Positions 1 to 13,320 of a stretch of 64,000 bases of DNA are shown here, one piece after another (the first letter of the stretch is position 1; each line of letters begins with the position of its first letter). The notes under the pieces are model-generated. The model saw only the letters and a program-made list of their open reading frames with translations. It had not been told where the DNA came from and did not search any database. This DNA comes from Eucalyptus grandis (taxonomy: Eukaryota; Streptophyta; Magnoliopsida; Myrtales; Myrtaceae), in the NCBI RefSeq assembly GCF_016545825.1, contig NC_052619.1, forward strand, positions 8,261,501-8,325,500, written 5' to 3'. The position numbers were made by a program, and so were the translations under genes.

Positions 1-2527
1 GGCCAAGCGAATACGCGGGTTAGACATATCTCCCTCTCTGGAAAGCATTACGAACAGGAAAATGTTAATATGAACCTACTGTTAGTTTAACATAAAATTG
101 CATTTACCATGCTGGCATCAAATTGATTGTTTTGCTGGATAGCATCAAATGTCATGTTAGTTTAGCATTGACTGCAGCATGTTCTTGAAATGGGCATTAT
201 AATTGGAATGCAATGTTGGATTTCCATTGTATCTCGCACAACCATCTTCTTTGATAGCCAAGAAAACTTTTGAGTGGCATATGTTGATTTGCTGAGGTTT
301 TTGGCTCCATGCTATAATTCAGGCAAACCCAGTTGCATATGAATGATAACAGATCATTCATTGACAACAGAGAGTCTATCCCCTTTTAATTGAAATTCAT
401 GTAACTGATACTTTGTAATGATACTTTTTCTTTGGTAATCTTCAGGCTTTTAATTCTTTGCTCCGGAAGTTACAGAAGTATGTTCCTTATGGTGCATCAG
501 TTACTGACTTATATGCAGGATCTGGCGTCATTGGCTTATCCTTGGCTGCTACAAGAAAATGCAGGCAAGAATCCAGAGTTCTCTTTCCTTTTGCTTGCCA
601 GTCTCCTCTTTCCATTAAATGCTCCAGATTGTTTGTTCTCATTCAGGAAAGGCTTACAAATTTGTAATTCATCTCTTCCAGGTCTGTAAGATGTGTAGAA
701 ATTAACAAAGAATCCAAGTTGTCTTTTGAAAAGACAGTTGAACGCCTGCCCAAATATGTGGATAGCAGCATCAGTTGGCATCAAGCTGACACTTCAGTTG
801 TAAGTCCCAGAAAAGAATCTCATTGATGTTATTGTTAATCAATCTTGTCAACTTGATGACTTTTATATCCATTTTGCATGGAAAATTACTATTCACTGGG
901 AGATATGTTTATGTAAATCTTCTTTAGACTTGAGATTGTAATAGAGTAGGGAGTTCTTACTATTTTGTTAAAATCAACCCAGGAGCCTACTTCTTGGCTT
1001 GTGGGATCAGATGTGATTGTTGTTGATCCTCCTAGAAAAGGACTTGAAGCATCTCTTGTGGGAGCACTGCAGACTCTTCCAGCATGGGAACTGAAAACTA
1101 GATCATCACCTGAAAGGTAGGGCCTTATCTTTAGCTTTTCTTTGCATCAAGGCATGACATTGTCAGTCTCTTAGATGATCATTTGATATCTTTGCGAAAA
1201 TAACGGTCATCAACCTTCCAGCATTAATTAATCCTCCTATGCTGTCTTTGGTATTAGTTTTAAGACAAAAGAAGAGAAGAGACCATGGGTACTTCGTGCT
1301 AGGGAAGCTTCTGTTCAAGTTGGAAATGATTTAAGTCAAGAGAACCGTCACTCAGTGCCTCAAACTCTTATCTACATAAGCTGTGGCTGGGAAAGCTTTA
1401 AGGAGGTAAATTGCAGTTAAGAGACTGAAGTGCAGCTTCGGTGCTTAGTTTGCTTTCTTATAAGCTGAATACTAGATATCTTGAGGAGCTAATGTCGAGC
1501 AAATAATTTACAGGACTGTAAGTCATTGCTGTCTAGCAAGGCCTGGCATTTGGAGAAAGCCCATGGATTTAACTTTTTTCCTGGCACACAAAGGTATTAG
1601 TCCCCTCATATTGCAATCCTGTAGCTTTGCATGATTCGGAAGCTAATGTTTAATTAATGTCTGTCTACTTAAATCAGATGAAAGTTGCTGAGATATTGAA
1701 ATGTGATCTTATCTTTAGCAAGTAGTCAGGAATTGCTCAGATTTGAAACTGAAACTTCTGTGCAACAGTCTCAATGATCTTAAAATTTAGATTGAGATAC
1801 CAATTATGATGTCTTGTTTCTCAAAGATCTGGAAAAACATTTTTTCTTAGTTGGTTTTGGATTGATGCTTCTCTGAAAATTATGCAAGTTTCTTGTTAAA
1901 AGGGTGAAATGTTAGCATTGAATGGAAAGTGTACGTGATAATATTCTGAGCTGGTTTAAACTACAACGTACACCAAATGTTCCGCCTTAGTCAAATAGTC
2001 TTCCCAGATTATCAGGATTGACTTGGGAAGGTTTTAAATATACACTTTCATGTGTTTGTATTAGAAATAGCAGTGTGATATATTGTCTTGTGAAGCTTTA
2101 AGGCTCTGTTTGGGAAAGGGTGAAAAATGGAGAAATGAAAATTGGGCCAAAAAATTGTGAATACCTTAATATGTTTATGAGAAAGAAATGGAGGGAAAAT
2201 TCAAATTAGGCATGTTATCCAACCATTTTCCTCTCTCTTGGGTCTCCCACGAATAGCATAAGCTTACAAATTATGCTCAGGGATAAAGCTTGACTGCCTT
2301 TGGAATCCTTAACACATGCAGTGTAATGAATTCTTGTCTAGCTGTTGTGTTTGTGTTATGTGTAAGTTGTGTCTAAATGATGAGAATGTGATTTCAGCAT
2401 TGAAGTTTTGGCGGTGTTCAAAAGAAGGGAAAATATGCACATCAAGAAAAAGAAGGCGGGAAAGAAAAAGAAGAAATCACCTGCGAAGAAGCAAAAGGCA
2501 TTGATGCACCAAGAAGTCATGACCTAA
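1..2527 (+). CDS. TrmA/RumA-type tRNA/RNA (uracil-5-)-methyltransferase, 3' part (gene starts before the window)
   Basis: SAM-dependent methyltransferase; the family makes 5-methyluridine in tRNA or rRNA. Exons read from splice signals: <1-18, 446-564, 682-799, 983-1116, 1258-1405, 1514-1593, 2398-2527, all in phase. The joined protein starts GQANTR-AFNSLLRKLQ and carries the SAM-binding motif DLYAGSGVIGLSLA, the family's DPPRKGL motif, and YISCGWESF, whose Cys matches the catalytic Cys of TrmA/RumA enzymes. It ends in a Lys-rich tail (IKKKKAGKKKKKSPAKK) that could be a nuclear or RNA-binding signal; that role is inference. The intron at 565-681 starts with GC rather than GT. Intron 6 (1594-2397) is the longest and holds a TE-like insert near 2100-2270. 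The N-terminal part (TRAM or iron-sulfur region) lies outside the window. From position and similarity it is probably the equivalent of Arabidopsis At3g27180; that locus number is from memory. Confidence 0.88.
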
Positions 2528-4040
2528 CGCATACTCTACCCCCATCCCGTCTAGTTTTACAAAGAGAAGACGGGAAAAATTTTGTTCGCTCTCTACTCCA
2601 TTCTTCTAGGCCAGAAGCATTTTGCTTTGAGCTGATTAACTACTGGAGAGACTAGTTGCACATAAACTGTAGCATCGTGAGTCCTTGTTATGTATCTTCT
2701 TAACTTCTTGTATACGGAAATGCTTGCATATTAAAGGGTGTCCTGTCGGCATTTGCTTATATTAATAGTTTGTACCTCCTTTTCAACCTTCTCGAATTTG
2801 CACATCAGGAAGGGTTGTAGCATTCTAAAGACCCATTTGGTCCTGCCAGAACATGCCAAAAGATGCGCCTCCGCAAAAGAAAGGACCGATGTGGAGCCTT
2901 TTGCTTGAGGGAGAGTCTTATTGCGGTCTCGGTAGATCGGCATCGTTAAAGCCACAGAAATGGGAGGGACCCACTTGTTCTATATGCTCGAACCGATAGT
3001 TCAACAGGTCAATGTCGGAACTTCATCTAGCGGCTAGTGGTATCCACAGTTTTTTTATTTTTTGTGGGTCGCAGTATCCACAAAGTTAAAACCGCTGTGA
3101 TTGCTCAGTTTAAGTGCTCAGAATCTCCCCCAGAATTGCATCCGTTTGATAACATTTTGTAGAGTAACCTCTGAATAAGCCACTGCTGCTTTATACTCGA
3201 CCAACAGTACCATATGATTTTGCCCATGTTCTGGGTCTTTCTTCACTGCCACATAACGTGAACTGCAAAGAAGAGTCAGAACTCGGAGGGAATAGCCAAG
3301 CAGTATCTTCAATGCATGCCATCCCAGCAAAGCGGAAAAATGAAAAGACTTGCGCCTCTCCTTAAGAGGTTTAGCCGCGATATTAATCTGTTGAATATTG
3401 TACCTCGGCTCGCCCTCGACCACCCATTTCTTTCCTTGCAATTATGGCCAAGCTTATTGCTTTTGCTTTCTTTACATTTGATTAAGAGAAAGTCTCCACC
3501 ATCTGACCATCTTTCCTTCTTCACCTTTTTGCTATCTTACTCTGTAAGCAACAGGCCAGATTAACCGACCACGGTAAAACCACTGATGAGAAATTATCCT
3601 TCAGGGGATGTAAACCAGAAACCACTAAAGGCTCCTCCGATAGAAAAATTGAAGATAAAGAATTCCTGAATGCCACTCTTCGCTGTTATGAATCATCAGA
3701 GGAACGAGCAGCTCCTATCTCTCCAATTTCCTCTCAATAATCCCAAATAACCAATTCTTTTCGACTTGAAATATCAACTATTGACTTATGATTGGAACTC
3801 CTTGATTTCTTTGCTTGTTGACAAAGGCAGCCGGTATGTACCGACACACACACACACACACACACACACTGAGGCTAGACCATTACATAACAAGTTTCCA
3901 AGAGGAATTGGCAATAATGCATCTAGATTTATGTTGGAAAGAATCAGGGTTAATGACACAAGTAATCAATTAAAGAACAATTCTGGCTTATGCTCCCTTG
4001 CATCACTTGTGACTACAAAAATAAGCAAGGGTAGATGAAA
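2528..4040. other. Intergenic region between convergent genes, no gene seen
   Basis: This holds the 3' UTR of the methyltransferase (to roughly 2735) and the 3' UTR side of the plastid S21 gene. Short open frames on both strands show no recognisable domain or codon bias. A CA microsatellite lies inside it. Confidence 0.6.
3844..3869. repeat. (AC)13 microsatellite
   Basis: An uninterrupted AC dinucleotide run. It creates the Thr-His stretch in a spurious open frame. Confidence 0.95.
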
Positions 4041-5959
4041 TCAAAATGGAAGTTCTTCTGGGAGGTCCCAGTTATCTTCGTCTTCTTCCTTTTTCTTGTT
4101 AGTTGAGGTATCTTCCTTGTTCTGAGGCACATATCTTGAATAGGGACGTCTGTTTACACGGTAAGATGGCAACCATGAGGATAAGCATTTTTAACCAAAT
4201 CTGACAGAGAATTGAAGATGCCATTGTAGTACTGGTAACATCTATTTTCTTGCAAAGGAAAGGCCTAGAGCAATAGGCTATAGAGCATTGTATGTAACAT
4301 CCCAAATAAAAAAGCTTTTCTTCATTTTGAGTGTCCAACTTGACTCAAAATCTAGCAGGAATAATCACAATAATACAGCTTAAAGAGGATAAATGACAAA
4401 TAGCATGTTGAAGAAAATATAATCCAAACAGGCTTTAACTTGGAATAAAAAGCAAGGGAGAATAAGAATGTCTATCACATTTGCAAATGACAAATGTTCT
4501 ACAACGATACACACTGTTCGCTACAAATATTCTCTAAGCCTGGCCCTGTCTATCCTTTTCCCTTCTTCGTTCTTAAGTCCTACTAAAACAGTGAATATTT
4601 TTTCCTCGAAAGTTCCACACTTTTCGACTGGAATCTAACTGAAACATTGGACCTCACAGAGTAATGGCCAACTAAAGAATCTTACACAGACTCCACATCA
4701 AAAAAGTAAATCTAACATGCTTCCCAATTCTTAATTAAATTTACAGCTGAAAAGTCACCATGAGTCTAGGTGATAACACCAACATGAATTCTTTTATCAG
4801 CACCATGCCACTATGCCATTGATAACATAATGTAGGCAGAAGAATCAACCGGTCCACCGGCCCTTGAAAAGCAAATGAGTACAAAACAGACAATCACTCC
4901 TTACATTTCCCACCAACCCAAACTTAGAAGCATATTACAACGCCATCTCTTGTGACAGAGGCCGATGTCCTTGCAAATCAGTTCTAATACTTTGTAAGAT
5001 GAAACAGTAGGGTGACAAATTAAGCACGTCATTGGTCATTGCAAAAACCAAAATAAAAGTGGGTAAAGAGGGTGGAAGGGGAGGAGGAGGTCCTAAATAG
5101 CCAAAGCGAGGCACGAACCTAAAACCCACCTCGTCTTTGCTCAGATAAAACCGCTGGTATTCTACACAATTTGATCATGCGACCTTACAAAGTAGTAGAT
5201 AGCAAAGGGAAAAGCCTCCTCCTCCACTCTGACAAGCCTAAAAAATTTCGTAATTTCGCACCACTCAAGCATTACTGAAGCCCTCGCCACCCCCCTCGCC
5301 TTCTCTTATGCGCCAGAACTACTGAGCAATGCTCACGATGGAGCATCTCCGTACATCATCCAATCCAAATGACATGAGAAAAATCAAAGGATAGTCAAAA
5401 AAAGATTATCTTTCGAATGCAATGCAGCTACGACACTATTCTGCCAATGTCCCCTAAGCTGAATTAGCACATTAAACACAATCTACAATCAGTTTCGCCA
5501 GAGGGATTTCAGAAATGAGGTCAAGGAAAAACGAGGCACGCACCTCCTGCGGTTGCGCTTCGCAGCCTCGCGCGTCTTGCGCTTCTTCTCGTCCTGCTTG
5601 TTCTCGTGGAACCGCCGCCTCTTGCACTCCTGGATAACGCCGGCCCTCATCACCTCCCTCCTGAACCTGTTCAGCAGCCTCTCCTCCGGCTCGTTGTCGT
5701 CCACGGTCACCTGCACGTTGTAGCCACTGAAGAAGAGCGCGTTCGCGTGGGCGAGCGCCGGGTTCACCACCGCCGTCAGCTCGCTCGGCAGGCGCCCCGG
5801 CGCCGCGGCCAAGGGAGCGGGGCCGCCCCCGGCGCCGCGGCTGGACACAGAGAGGACCGCCGGGGGGGCTCTCGCCGGCGCCGGCAGCGTCGCCGTCGGC
5901 GTCGGTGGCGGCTTGGAAGGCGAGAGGAAGGAGAGGAAGCTGGATAGGGAAGTCGCCAT
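4041..5959 (-). CDS. RPS21: Plastid 30S ribosomal protein bS21 (GHS1-like)
   Basis: Nuclear-encoded bS21 of the chloroplast small ribosomal subunit. Two exons on the minus strand: 5959-5544 (starting at the ATG) and 4149-4041, separated by a 1394-bp GT-AG intron (4150-5543); 174 residues. Residues 1 to about 60 are rich in Ser, Ala and Pro, as in a plastid transit peptide. The S21 core follows: NVQVTVDDNEPEERLLNRFR, then EVMRAGVIQECKRRRFHENK and the basic stretch KRKTREAAKRNRRRR. Exon 2 adds a charged tail ending in DNWDLPEELPF, as in dicot plastid S21. Reading through the donor would give a shorter spurious end, so splicing is required. Arabidopsis GHS1 (At3g27160) mutants are glucose-hypersensitive with impaired plastid translation. 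The first exon is much more GC-rich than its surroundings. Confidence 0.92.
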
Positions 5960-6018
5960 TGGTTGAGGGAGCTTCAGCGTCTGGCTATGGCGGTCTTCTT
6001 TCTGGTCTGGATAGAGAG

Positions 6019-6170
6019 TCTCTCTCTCTCTCTCTCTCTCAACCTCTCAGGGAGATGGTGGATGGCTAGGTTTAATGGGCTCGCATGATGGGCTGGGCTC
6101 GAGTCCGAGTGGGCCCAATTGACGGGCTTTTCCTCTCGGGCTTGGCCCGATTTTCCGAGCGAAGCCCGAA
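6019..6170 (-). promoter_or_regulatory. S21 leader and proximal promoter: CT tract plus site II (TGGGCY) cluster
   Basis: Upstream of the minus-strand S21 start lie a CT/GA tract (6019-6040) and several TGGGCT/TGGGCC motifs (6076-6081, two more within about 6088-6099, and 6110-6116), with further GGGCTT/GGCCCG copies to 6170. Site II elements bound by TCP factors are typical of plant ribosomal-protein and growth genes. The motifs are visible; function is inferred. Confidence 0.5.
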
Positions 6171-7236
6171 CCCGAGGAGCCTGCCACCTGAACGTACATT
6201 CGATTTCATAATTTTTGTACGAGACATTCAGGATTTGCTAAGACGTGGCCTGCAAAGTTGATGCACCGAATGACGCGGCGAATCATTATGGATGTTGAAT
6301 ATAATCTAGTTTATGAGACATCCGCTTGCAATCCGTAATATACGTACATCATCATCTTATCTTTATATATGACGTTATTTGAGTAGTATTCAAGACTCGT
6401 GATTCAAAGGCCATCTATATTTAATTGGAGCTTAAATTGAGCTTTCTCATGACAATAGCCAAAGCTATGCTTTCGTAATGGGTCGAAAACCTTCCGGTCT
6501 CCTTCCATCAATTGGCCGCTAAAAGGTATAATACAATGGGGTTATTAAGCATGCCCACTTTCCTTTTAATTTTCACGATTGACCTCCTATATTTTGGAAT
6601 TTGCCCGAGCAAGGTAAGTGCAGCCAAGTCAATTAACCTTTTAAATCGCCCGATTACTTAGGTTTAACTAAATCATTGCGAATCTCAAATACTGATTACT
6701 TGAATGGCATAACATCCGATGAGTTACCTACACGCCGCAAGAAACAACAATTATGATGTTTGAGAGAAAAAGAAATATGAAATGGCGTTGAAATTTAGCT
6801 GGAAGTTGATAGTTTTGATTTCACGAGTCCTTAGTACTCTTCACATTTAGTAGGCTATCAATGAAAAACTATGGGCAGACTCTAGGGCCTCACTTATCCA
6901 ACAACCACGATGTGTCCACATGACCTATGAGAGATCTGCTTCCACCGCTATCATCCGCCGCCGCCGGAATGGGGTCCGGCGGTTGGCCCGGTCGGCCGCA
7001 GAAAAGGGCAAAAGCACGACTCATCACGCGAATCGGACAAGACAAGAACCATAGATAACTACAAAAAAGAGACGCAATAAAGAGAAAAGGGAAAAGACAA
7101 AGGGCAGTTGAATCGAAGCCGACGGGAATAATCTGGTCGACGGGCAATAAATAACCTATCGAGACACGAGTCTCCGTGGGAACGCTCCAAATGGATGGAT
7201 CTCCCGCCGTTCATAATAAACAAGCATTATCCACAC

Positions 7237-7256
7237 GTCCGTCCGTCCGTCCGTCC
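7237..7256. repeat. (GTCC)5 microsatellite
   Basis: Five perfect copies of GTCC in a GC-rich patch. Confidence 0.9.
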
Positions 7257-10003
7257 TCTTTTGGTGACCCACGCAATGATGCCCGAAATCAGCGCACGAA
7301 AGTCGAACGGATCGACGAGGAGGGGGTTCCAGAATAAAGATAAGATTGAGACGAGAGCGAGAGCGAGCGTACGAGGTGGGTGACCCCGGGGGATGTGTGG
7401 ATCGGGGCCTTTTGAATGCCGCATGCACCGCCGCTGCCTCCCCATTGGCCGCTTTCCATGCCTCAGGTGGCATTTCGTTTTGTCCTCATGTGTTTATTTT
7501 CCATAGAAGGTTGAGCTTTGCATGGAAATTGAAGTAAAAAACTCGCGTCAATAGTTCATCGTGATCGGTTCGGGCGTAGCGTCTCGATCCATCTGAAGAA
7601 TGCCCGAGAGGTTAGCGGGATAAGTGCCCTTATGTCGTTGCCACCGTGTGATGATGGTGTGGAGGCGGAGAATAATATGCTCGCTAGAAATTGTAAACGA
7701 GGGTGTGCGCTTATGTATGGTACTTTCGCACGGATATGCGGTGGACATGGAAAATATTTCAGCCGCCCTATTAGAAACCAATCACGGTCATGCACGGAGA
7801 TCTTTCCATTGATAAGAGTTGAGGGTTCGTGAGCTGATCTAAGTCGAGTATTTTTCTATCATGAAATCAAATGATCGAGTTGGAGTCCACTTCAAATAAT
7901 TGCGAGTTGATCTTGTTCGCTTGACTTATTGAAACCTCTAATTGCCCATGTGATGTCCTGTAAATATCCACTAATTTTGTAATGAATATCTTTCTTTTGT
8001 TCCCATGAGATTTTCACATCGGTATTCTATCTCAATATGTAATGCGTTGTAGCATATTTCTTTTCTTACCACATCATTCATGCCCGAGAAACTTATGATT
8101 TCTTGAAACTTGCCAGCTAAAATGCTTAATATTCTAAATAGAAATTGTAGTTGATCAAGTTGTGATGAAATTGTTATTCCAACCCGATTTACTTATTTAT
8201 TTTGGCGATGGGTACTATTTATGAAATACTCAAAAAGATCAATGTGTCACTTGGAACGTCACATCTCACCTCCCCATTCATGACCATAACTTTAGTGGCT
8301 TTTAAAGTCCTATGCTAAAAAAAAAAAAAAGTCCTATGCTCAAGATGCTTTGAAATTTGAGCTAGGATATTGGAGTACGTATTTAATCTTTTTCCTTTTC
8401 CTCGTGGCAAAATGGGCATTCAGATTCTACTCCCACATCCCTAAAGGCTCAATCAGTCCTCAAAGGCATCATTACCTTGGTGCTCTTGGTTTAAACTCAC
8501 TATATCATGCACTCATTTGCCATTATTCAGTTTCACATTAGCATCCCAGCAAGGCCTGTGCAGGTATGTAATGTAGTTTTGTTGGGATTTACTATTCTTT
8601 TGGGGACTAAAGACTTTGATTATACTTTCCACAATTGGAAAACACCGTTCGAATTCCATTAGCCTTGTCCCAATTCCTCGTAATGAAAGCTATTTGTATA
8701 ATTGGATATGACCAGCTAATAGGACTTGACAGAGGTTTTACGAATTTTCAAGTAGTTAGGGCTCCACGATCGTGTCGTGCTCCTGAATTATAAGAAAACG
8801 GGCGATAATAACCATAGAAATAAAGAAAGAATAAAATGAGGGGAAGGAAAAGAAAGCCCCGGACACGTAAGAGCATCCCCAAAAAGTGACCAGTTTAGGC
8901 AAGTGAGCCATTCGAATTTACTTTTATTTGAACAATGCAGCATACCGCAGTTAAAAGAAAGAAAGGGAAAAAAATATGTAGTGATGTGAACCAATGAAAA
9001 GCTCAATTAGTGGGGAGAATTGAATATTTAGGGTTCGTGTTTCTCTCCCAGGAATGCTCTTTTTCCTAATCCATGGGCTGAAAGCTGAGTATGTCCTGGA
9101 GCCAATCAAGGCTCAGCGTTCTTGACAAACGAAGGGTTGGTTTTTCTATTTGATTTAATTCATGTCCACATATATACACACATATACACCCATATATACA
9201 CAAAAATATATTCTTTTGGCAGCAAACGGTGGGGAGACACATGTCGAAGGCTATTGCCAAACCTACGCGATTATGACAGTGATTCTTGGACTATAAAAAT
9301 GGGCATGGAAGGGACAGGAACTCCTGAGTGGAGGGACAACACACGAATCCTGGTCGATATTATATATGCAATCCAACATGAAAAGTCCCAACCCTCAAAA
9401 CAATACACATACACACACACACACCCAAAGGAAAAAGAATAGAAAAGGGCAGGCCTTATCCAATGGGCATCCACTTTCTAGGGTTAAGGCGTGCCACCTC
9501 TTCTTACTATTGGTCTTGGACTTAAAATAATCTTTAGGGTAGGTTTTGTTTTGTTTTTTCTCCCTCTAATTGGTTTCTTAGCTTTATGTGACATCTCCCC
9601 TTTTCTATTTTGTAAAGAATGGTTTTCTTTTTGGTGGGTTTTATTTATCAAATGTTATCATTATTATTCTATCGGTTAGGACCTTACCATCAATCTTTTA
9701 TCGTTGGACGGTTTCGATATCGACCATTTTCTACACCACCCGCCTTCCTTCTCGATAATTATTAGTCACTCACTTTCTTTTCGTTATAATTTGTGTTCAT
9801 TGGGCCATGCCTAGTTTAGGGCCCAAATTAGCAATGCTTGCCCCCATATGCGTGGATCGTTTATTGGCGGTTCCCATCGTGCACTTGTGTGCGGCACACA
9901 CCTGCAATTATTTTAGCCCCCTTCAAAGAGCCGTTTGTGCCGCGTGGTAGCTCATTACCGGCCTAGAGGATCGCCATTGTCCAAGCAATGGTGGAGGGAG
10001 AGG

Positions 10004-10201
10004 AGAGAGAGAGAGAGAGAGAGAGAGTAGATGAGCTAAGCTGTGACGGCAGAACCCCGACAAAGACAATATCGGGAAATGGACGATGGGGGCAACAAGA
10101 GAACATGATGGGAGTAGACGAGCTGAGCTGCGACGGTAGAACCCTGACGAAGACAATATAAGGAAATGGACGACGGGGCAATGATTCAAGACGGTGGTAG
10201 A
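10004..10201. repeat. GA tract followed by an imperfect tandem pair of about 87 bp
   Basis: A GA run (10004-10027) leads into two similar units starting near 10028 and 10115. Both read GTAGAYGAGCTRAGCTGYGA and continue with closely matching sequence to a GGGGCAA block. Confidence 0.8.
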
Positions 10202-12240
10202 GAGATGGAAAAGGGAAAAAAAAACGGTTGAGGTTAGGGCTTTATTTTGAAAAGCAATAGAGTTTGGTAGGGGGCACAGGTACCTGAAAAAAGCACTAAT
10301 AAACTAGCGCCACCCAACGGGCTGGTTCTTGCTCCTTAGCTCATAAGCTTTCTATTCTTAGTATCCATATAGGAATATGTCCTGTCCATGCGAAATTTGC
10401 ATAGCCCTAGGCGAATACCATCATTTGTCACATCCCTCCAATATTCTCCGACCTATGGACACGCACTTGGCAAGTAAAGATCAAAAGAGGCAGCGAGGCA
10501 AGTTTCGTTTGGTCATCGCGTCAAGCAATGGAAGATCAAGAACAAGATCCGGACGCTTTCCGTCCACACGCCTCGTATCAAGTTTTCCAAAGTGGGCAAA
10601 TATGAAAAGGAAAAGAAACGAAAGACAAAAGGCGATGGCGAAAGCGTCGGCAATAGGTATGACTGTCCAAAGCGTATCGCTCCACGGTTCATGCACGTTT
10701 CGGCTGATGGAGCAAAAATTGATTTTGTCTTGCTTGTTATTTGCTCCGAAAGTGGACAGCTTTAGGAGCCCCTTTTCTCCTCGTTATTCTTTGGATTCGA
10801 CAGTCGATTCATTCTGTCTTCGAGCTTTCGCTCTTTGGAGGCCGAAAGAAGAAAAAAAAGAAGAGGGTCGATGCATGGTGTGAACGTGCGCGTGCGCGGT
10901 GTGCAAATCCCATCATTACGCGGATAGCATTTCTGATTAGACTCTTTTTGAGATGAGATAATTTCATGATGACACTTTGAATATGGAATTTCATTTTTGT
11001 AACATTAATTTACGTCTTATTAAACTAGATATTTATTGAACAGCTTAAAATTTAAAAACTTTTAAAAATAATTGACGATAATTCCACGAAATCACACATG
11101 ATATTAGAATAGAAAATTCTGAGTTCAACTCTTCCAAGGCTTTATTTGTCTTCTTAATTGCAATTCTTATAAAATCTTACGTGATATTGAGTGTAAAGTT
11201 CCAAATTCAAATCTTTTAGATTATTTATTTACTTTCCCAATTAAGTATTTCTATGTTTTAGGTTGTTTAGTCTATGTGTGGGTGGAGACTTAAAATATTA
11301 ATATTAAACTAAACCTTTATCAAATAGTTTAAACTTTTTAAATGGATATAGATGATAGTGATTTTGTGAGATCTCACAACCTAAGTTCCAATTTTTGGTA
11401 TTTACATGGCTGTTTGTGTTACATGTACCGGTTCGGTTTAAGTTGACTAGTAAAAATAAAATCCGTTACAAGTACAACTCAAGTAATGATGCTAGATGGA
11501 TGTATGGTTTAATATTTAAATGATGTTATAAGTGATGGGTGTAGCTCTTTTGGTGTACCGCATTAATGATGGAGTCATTTTAATTGGAAGACGATGTAAA
11601 TGATTGTTTTATCTACGCTGAGTACAAGCGATTCTTTTATCTACGGTTAGTACAAGTGACATTCGGATTGGCATTTCATGATGGATGTACTGATGAATCT
11701 AAAAAGCACCGTTTGGGTGATGTTGGAGCCAACAATTTTTTGACATTCTTTTGATCAGCAACTTCTAGTACAACACTAAACGTTAGTACACCAAATTCAT
11801 TCCCAGTACAATACGAGTGCCTTTTGATTTGCCAGATTTGGGTATTTTTCCTACATTCTTAATTTACGTCAGGCTCTTGGTTATGTTTTGATTCGTAATG
11901 CTTATAGACCGATAAAACTACTCTTAAGAACCTTTTGAATTATGCTTTTGTGGAATCTATAACATCATCATTCGAAAATGATGAGTTTCTATGTGGGTTA
12001 AAGAAGCAAAAAAGACATTTTTTTTTTCATAAAAAAATTCTTTCTATTCTCTTCCAACCTTGCTTTTGTGAAACCAAGATGGTGTTGGTGGGTTTAACAG
12101 TGTTCGTATAATAAATTCCATCTTGACACTTGGAACCCAACAAAATTTGTGCTTCCACTAAATTAAGCAAGAAATCCCCTCACCTAAAGTTGCAATTTAA
12201 ATTAAAATAAGGGGCCTCCCTTCGCTTCTCCTCTCTCCCC

Positions 12241-12269
12241 CAAGTTGCTATTTTTATTTCATTTTCAGG

Positions 12270-12310
<41 letters not shown>

Positions 12311-13320
12311 TCCCCCTCTCTCCTTTACTCTAAATTCAAGGCCGTTTTTGCTCTTTTGGGTTTTGCTAATACCAACAGATGCCCGATGATCCCTCTCGGT
12401 TTTGCCTTCATTGGCCTCCTCTGTAACCGTTCCCTTATTTACTCATCTCAGTCCAAACTGCACTCAAAACTTCGTTTGACTTGACTGCTTCTCATCAGGT
12501 GCGCCCCCCCTTTGACTGGTTCTCCCTCCCTTCCGTCCCTGTATTTACTGCCGTGCATGCGTTTCCATCTTGACCCGCGTCGTTTTTCGGTTTCGTCTTC
12601 CCAGTCAGGACATCTTTTTATATTGGAGTCTTGAGTTTGGTGTGTTGTGTGTGAGAGGTTTATGTCTTTCTGGGTTGAGAGGGGAGTGGGGTGGGCCTCT
12701 CTGCTCCACATGGGTAACTTTCTCTTGCAATGTTTGCACTTGAAGGGCATGCTTCTTGGAACTCCGATGATTTGAGACCTGAGAAATCTTTGGTATCATC
12801 TGGCTCTTTGTCTGTACTATGATGTTACATGCCTTAGTTCCTTGGTTTTGATAATCCCACTCTTTGCTGGGTGTAATATGATGATGTCCTAAATCCTGAT
12901 GCTCAGCACTTGGCATACGCATGTTTTGTCTCTTTCTTTTTTTGGTTAAAGTTCTGGTCGTCAGCTGTATTTGGACGGTGAGAAGTTAATCTGTCTGGAA
13001 TTTTTCACCCATTAAATATATGCCTGTTTTGTACTGTCCCTTTTTTAGACCAATTACAAGAAGAAGGTTAATTTCCAGTCGTCTTGGTTCATCATATGGG
13101 CGATCCTTGTGTTCTTTCTGTCTCTGTACCCTCTGTTATAAATCCTTGAGCAAGCTTCATAGTGTGAAAATCGGGCGGCCTTATGGTAACGATCCCTGTC
13201 TTTTTGGTAGTCATGCCACGTGAATCATGATGCTCCTTTTTTCGGTCTGTTAGCTGTAACCACTTTAGTTTAAAATTTCGCAGAAAGCTCAGAGCTTTTC
13301 GAGTTAATCTCGGTTAGCTA
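12241..13320 (+). promoter_or_regulatory. Leader region of the Kelch F-box gene, with CT tract and possible leader intron
   Basis: A long CT microsatellite (12273-12306) marks a probable transcribed leader. A CAG|GTGCGC donor at 12499 and a TTTCGCAG acceptor ending at 13283 could remove a 785-bp leader intron just upstream of the start codon. Both sites are visible; their use is inferred. Confidence 0.35.

Larger units (their letters stand above)
6171..12240. other. 6-kb intergenic region, no supported gene
   Basis: AT-rich DNA with one more GC-rich patch near 6890-7480. The longest open frame (10377-10883, +, 168 codons) has no recognisable motif and no splice partners. A poly-A run lies at 8316-8330, CA/TA microsatellites near 9165-9215 and 9405-9424, and tandem repeats near 10.0-10.2 kb. 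No RNA gene was recognised. Confidence 0.5.

Noticed and set aside
5606..5947. Arg/Pro-rich open frame opposite the S21 gene
   Set aside because: Antisense shadow of a GC-rich first exon.
10377..10883. 168-codon plus-strand open frame
   Set aside because: No recognisable motif, no splice partner, low-complexity lysine-rich end; looks like chance.
12448..12922. Minus-strand frames upstream of the Kelch F-box gene
   Set aside because: No domain; region better explained as leader and promoter on the plus strand.
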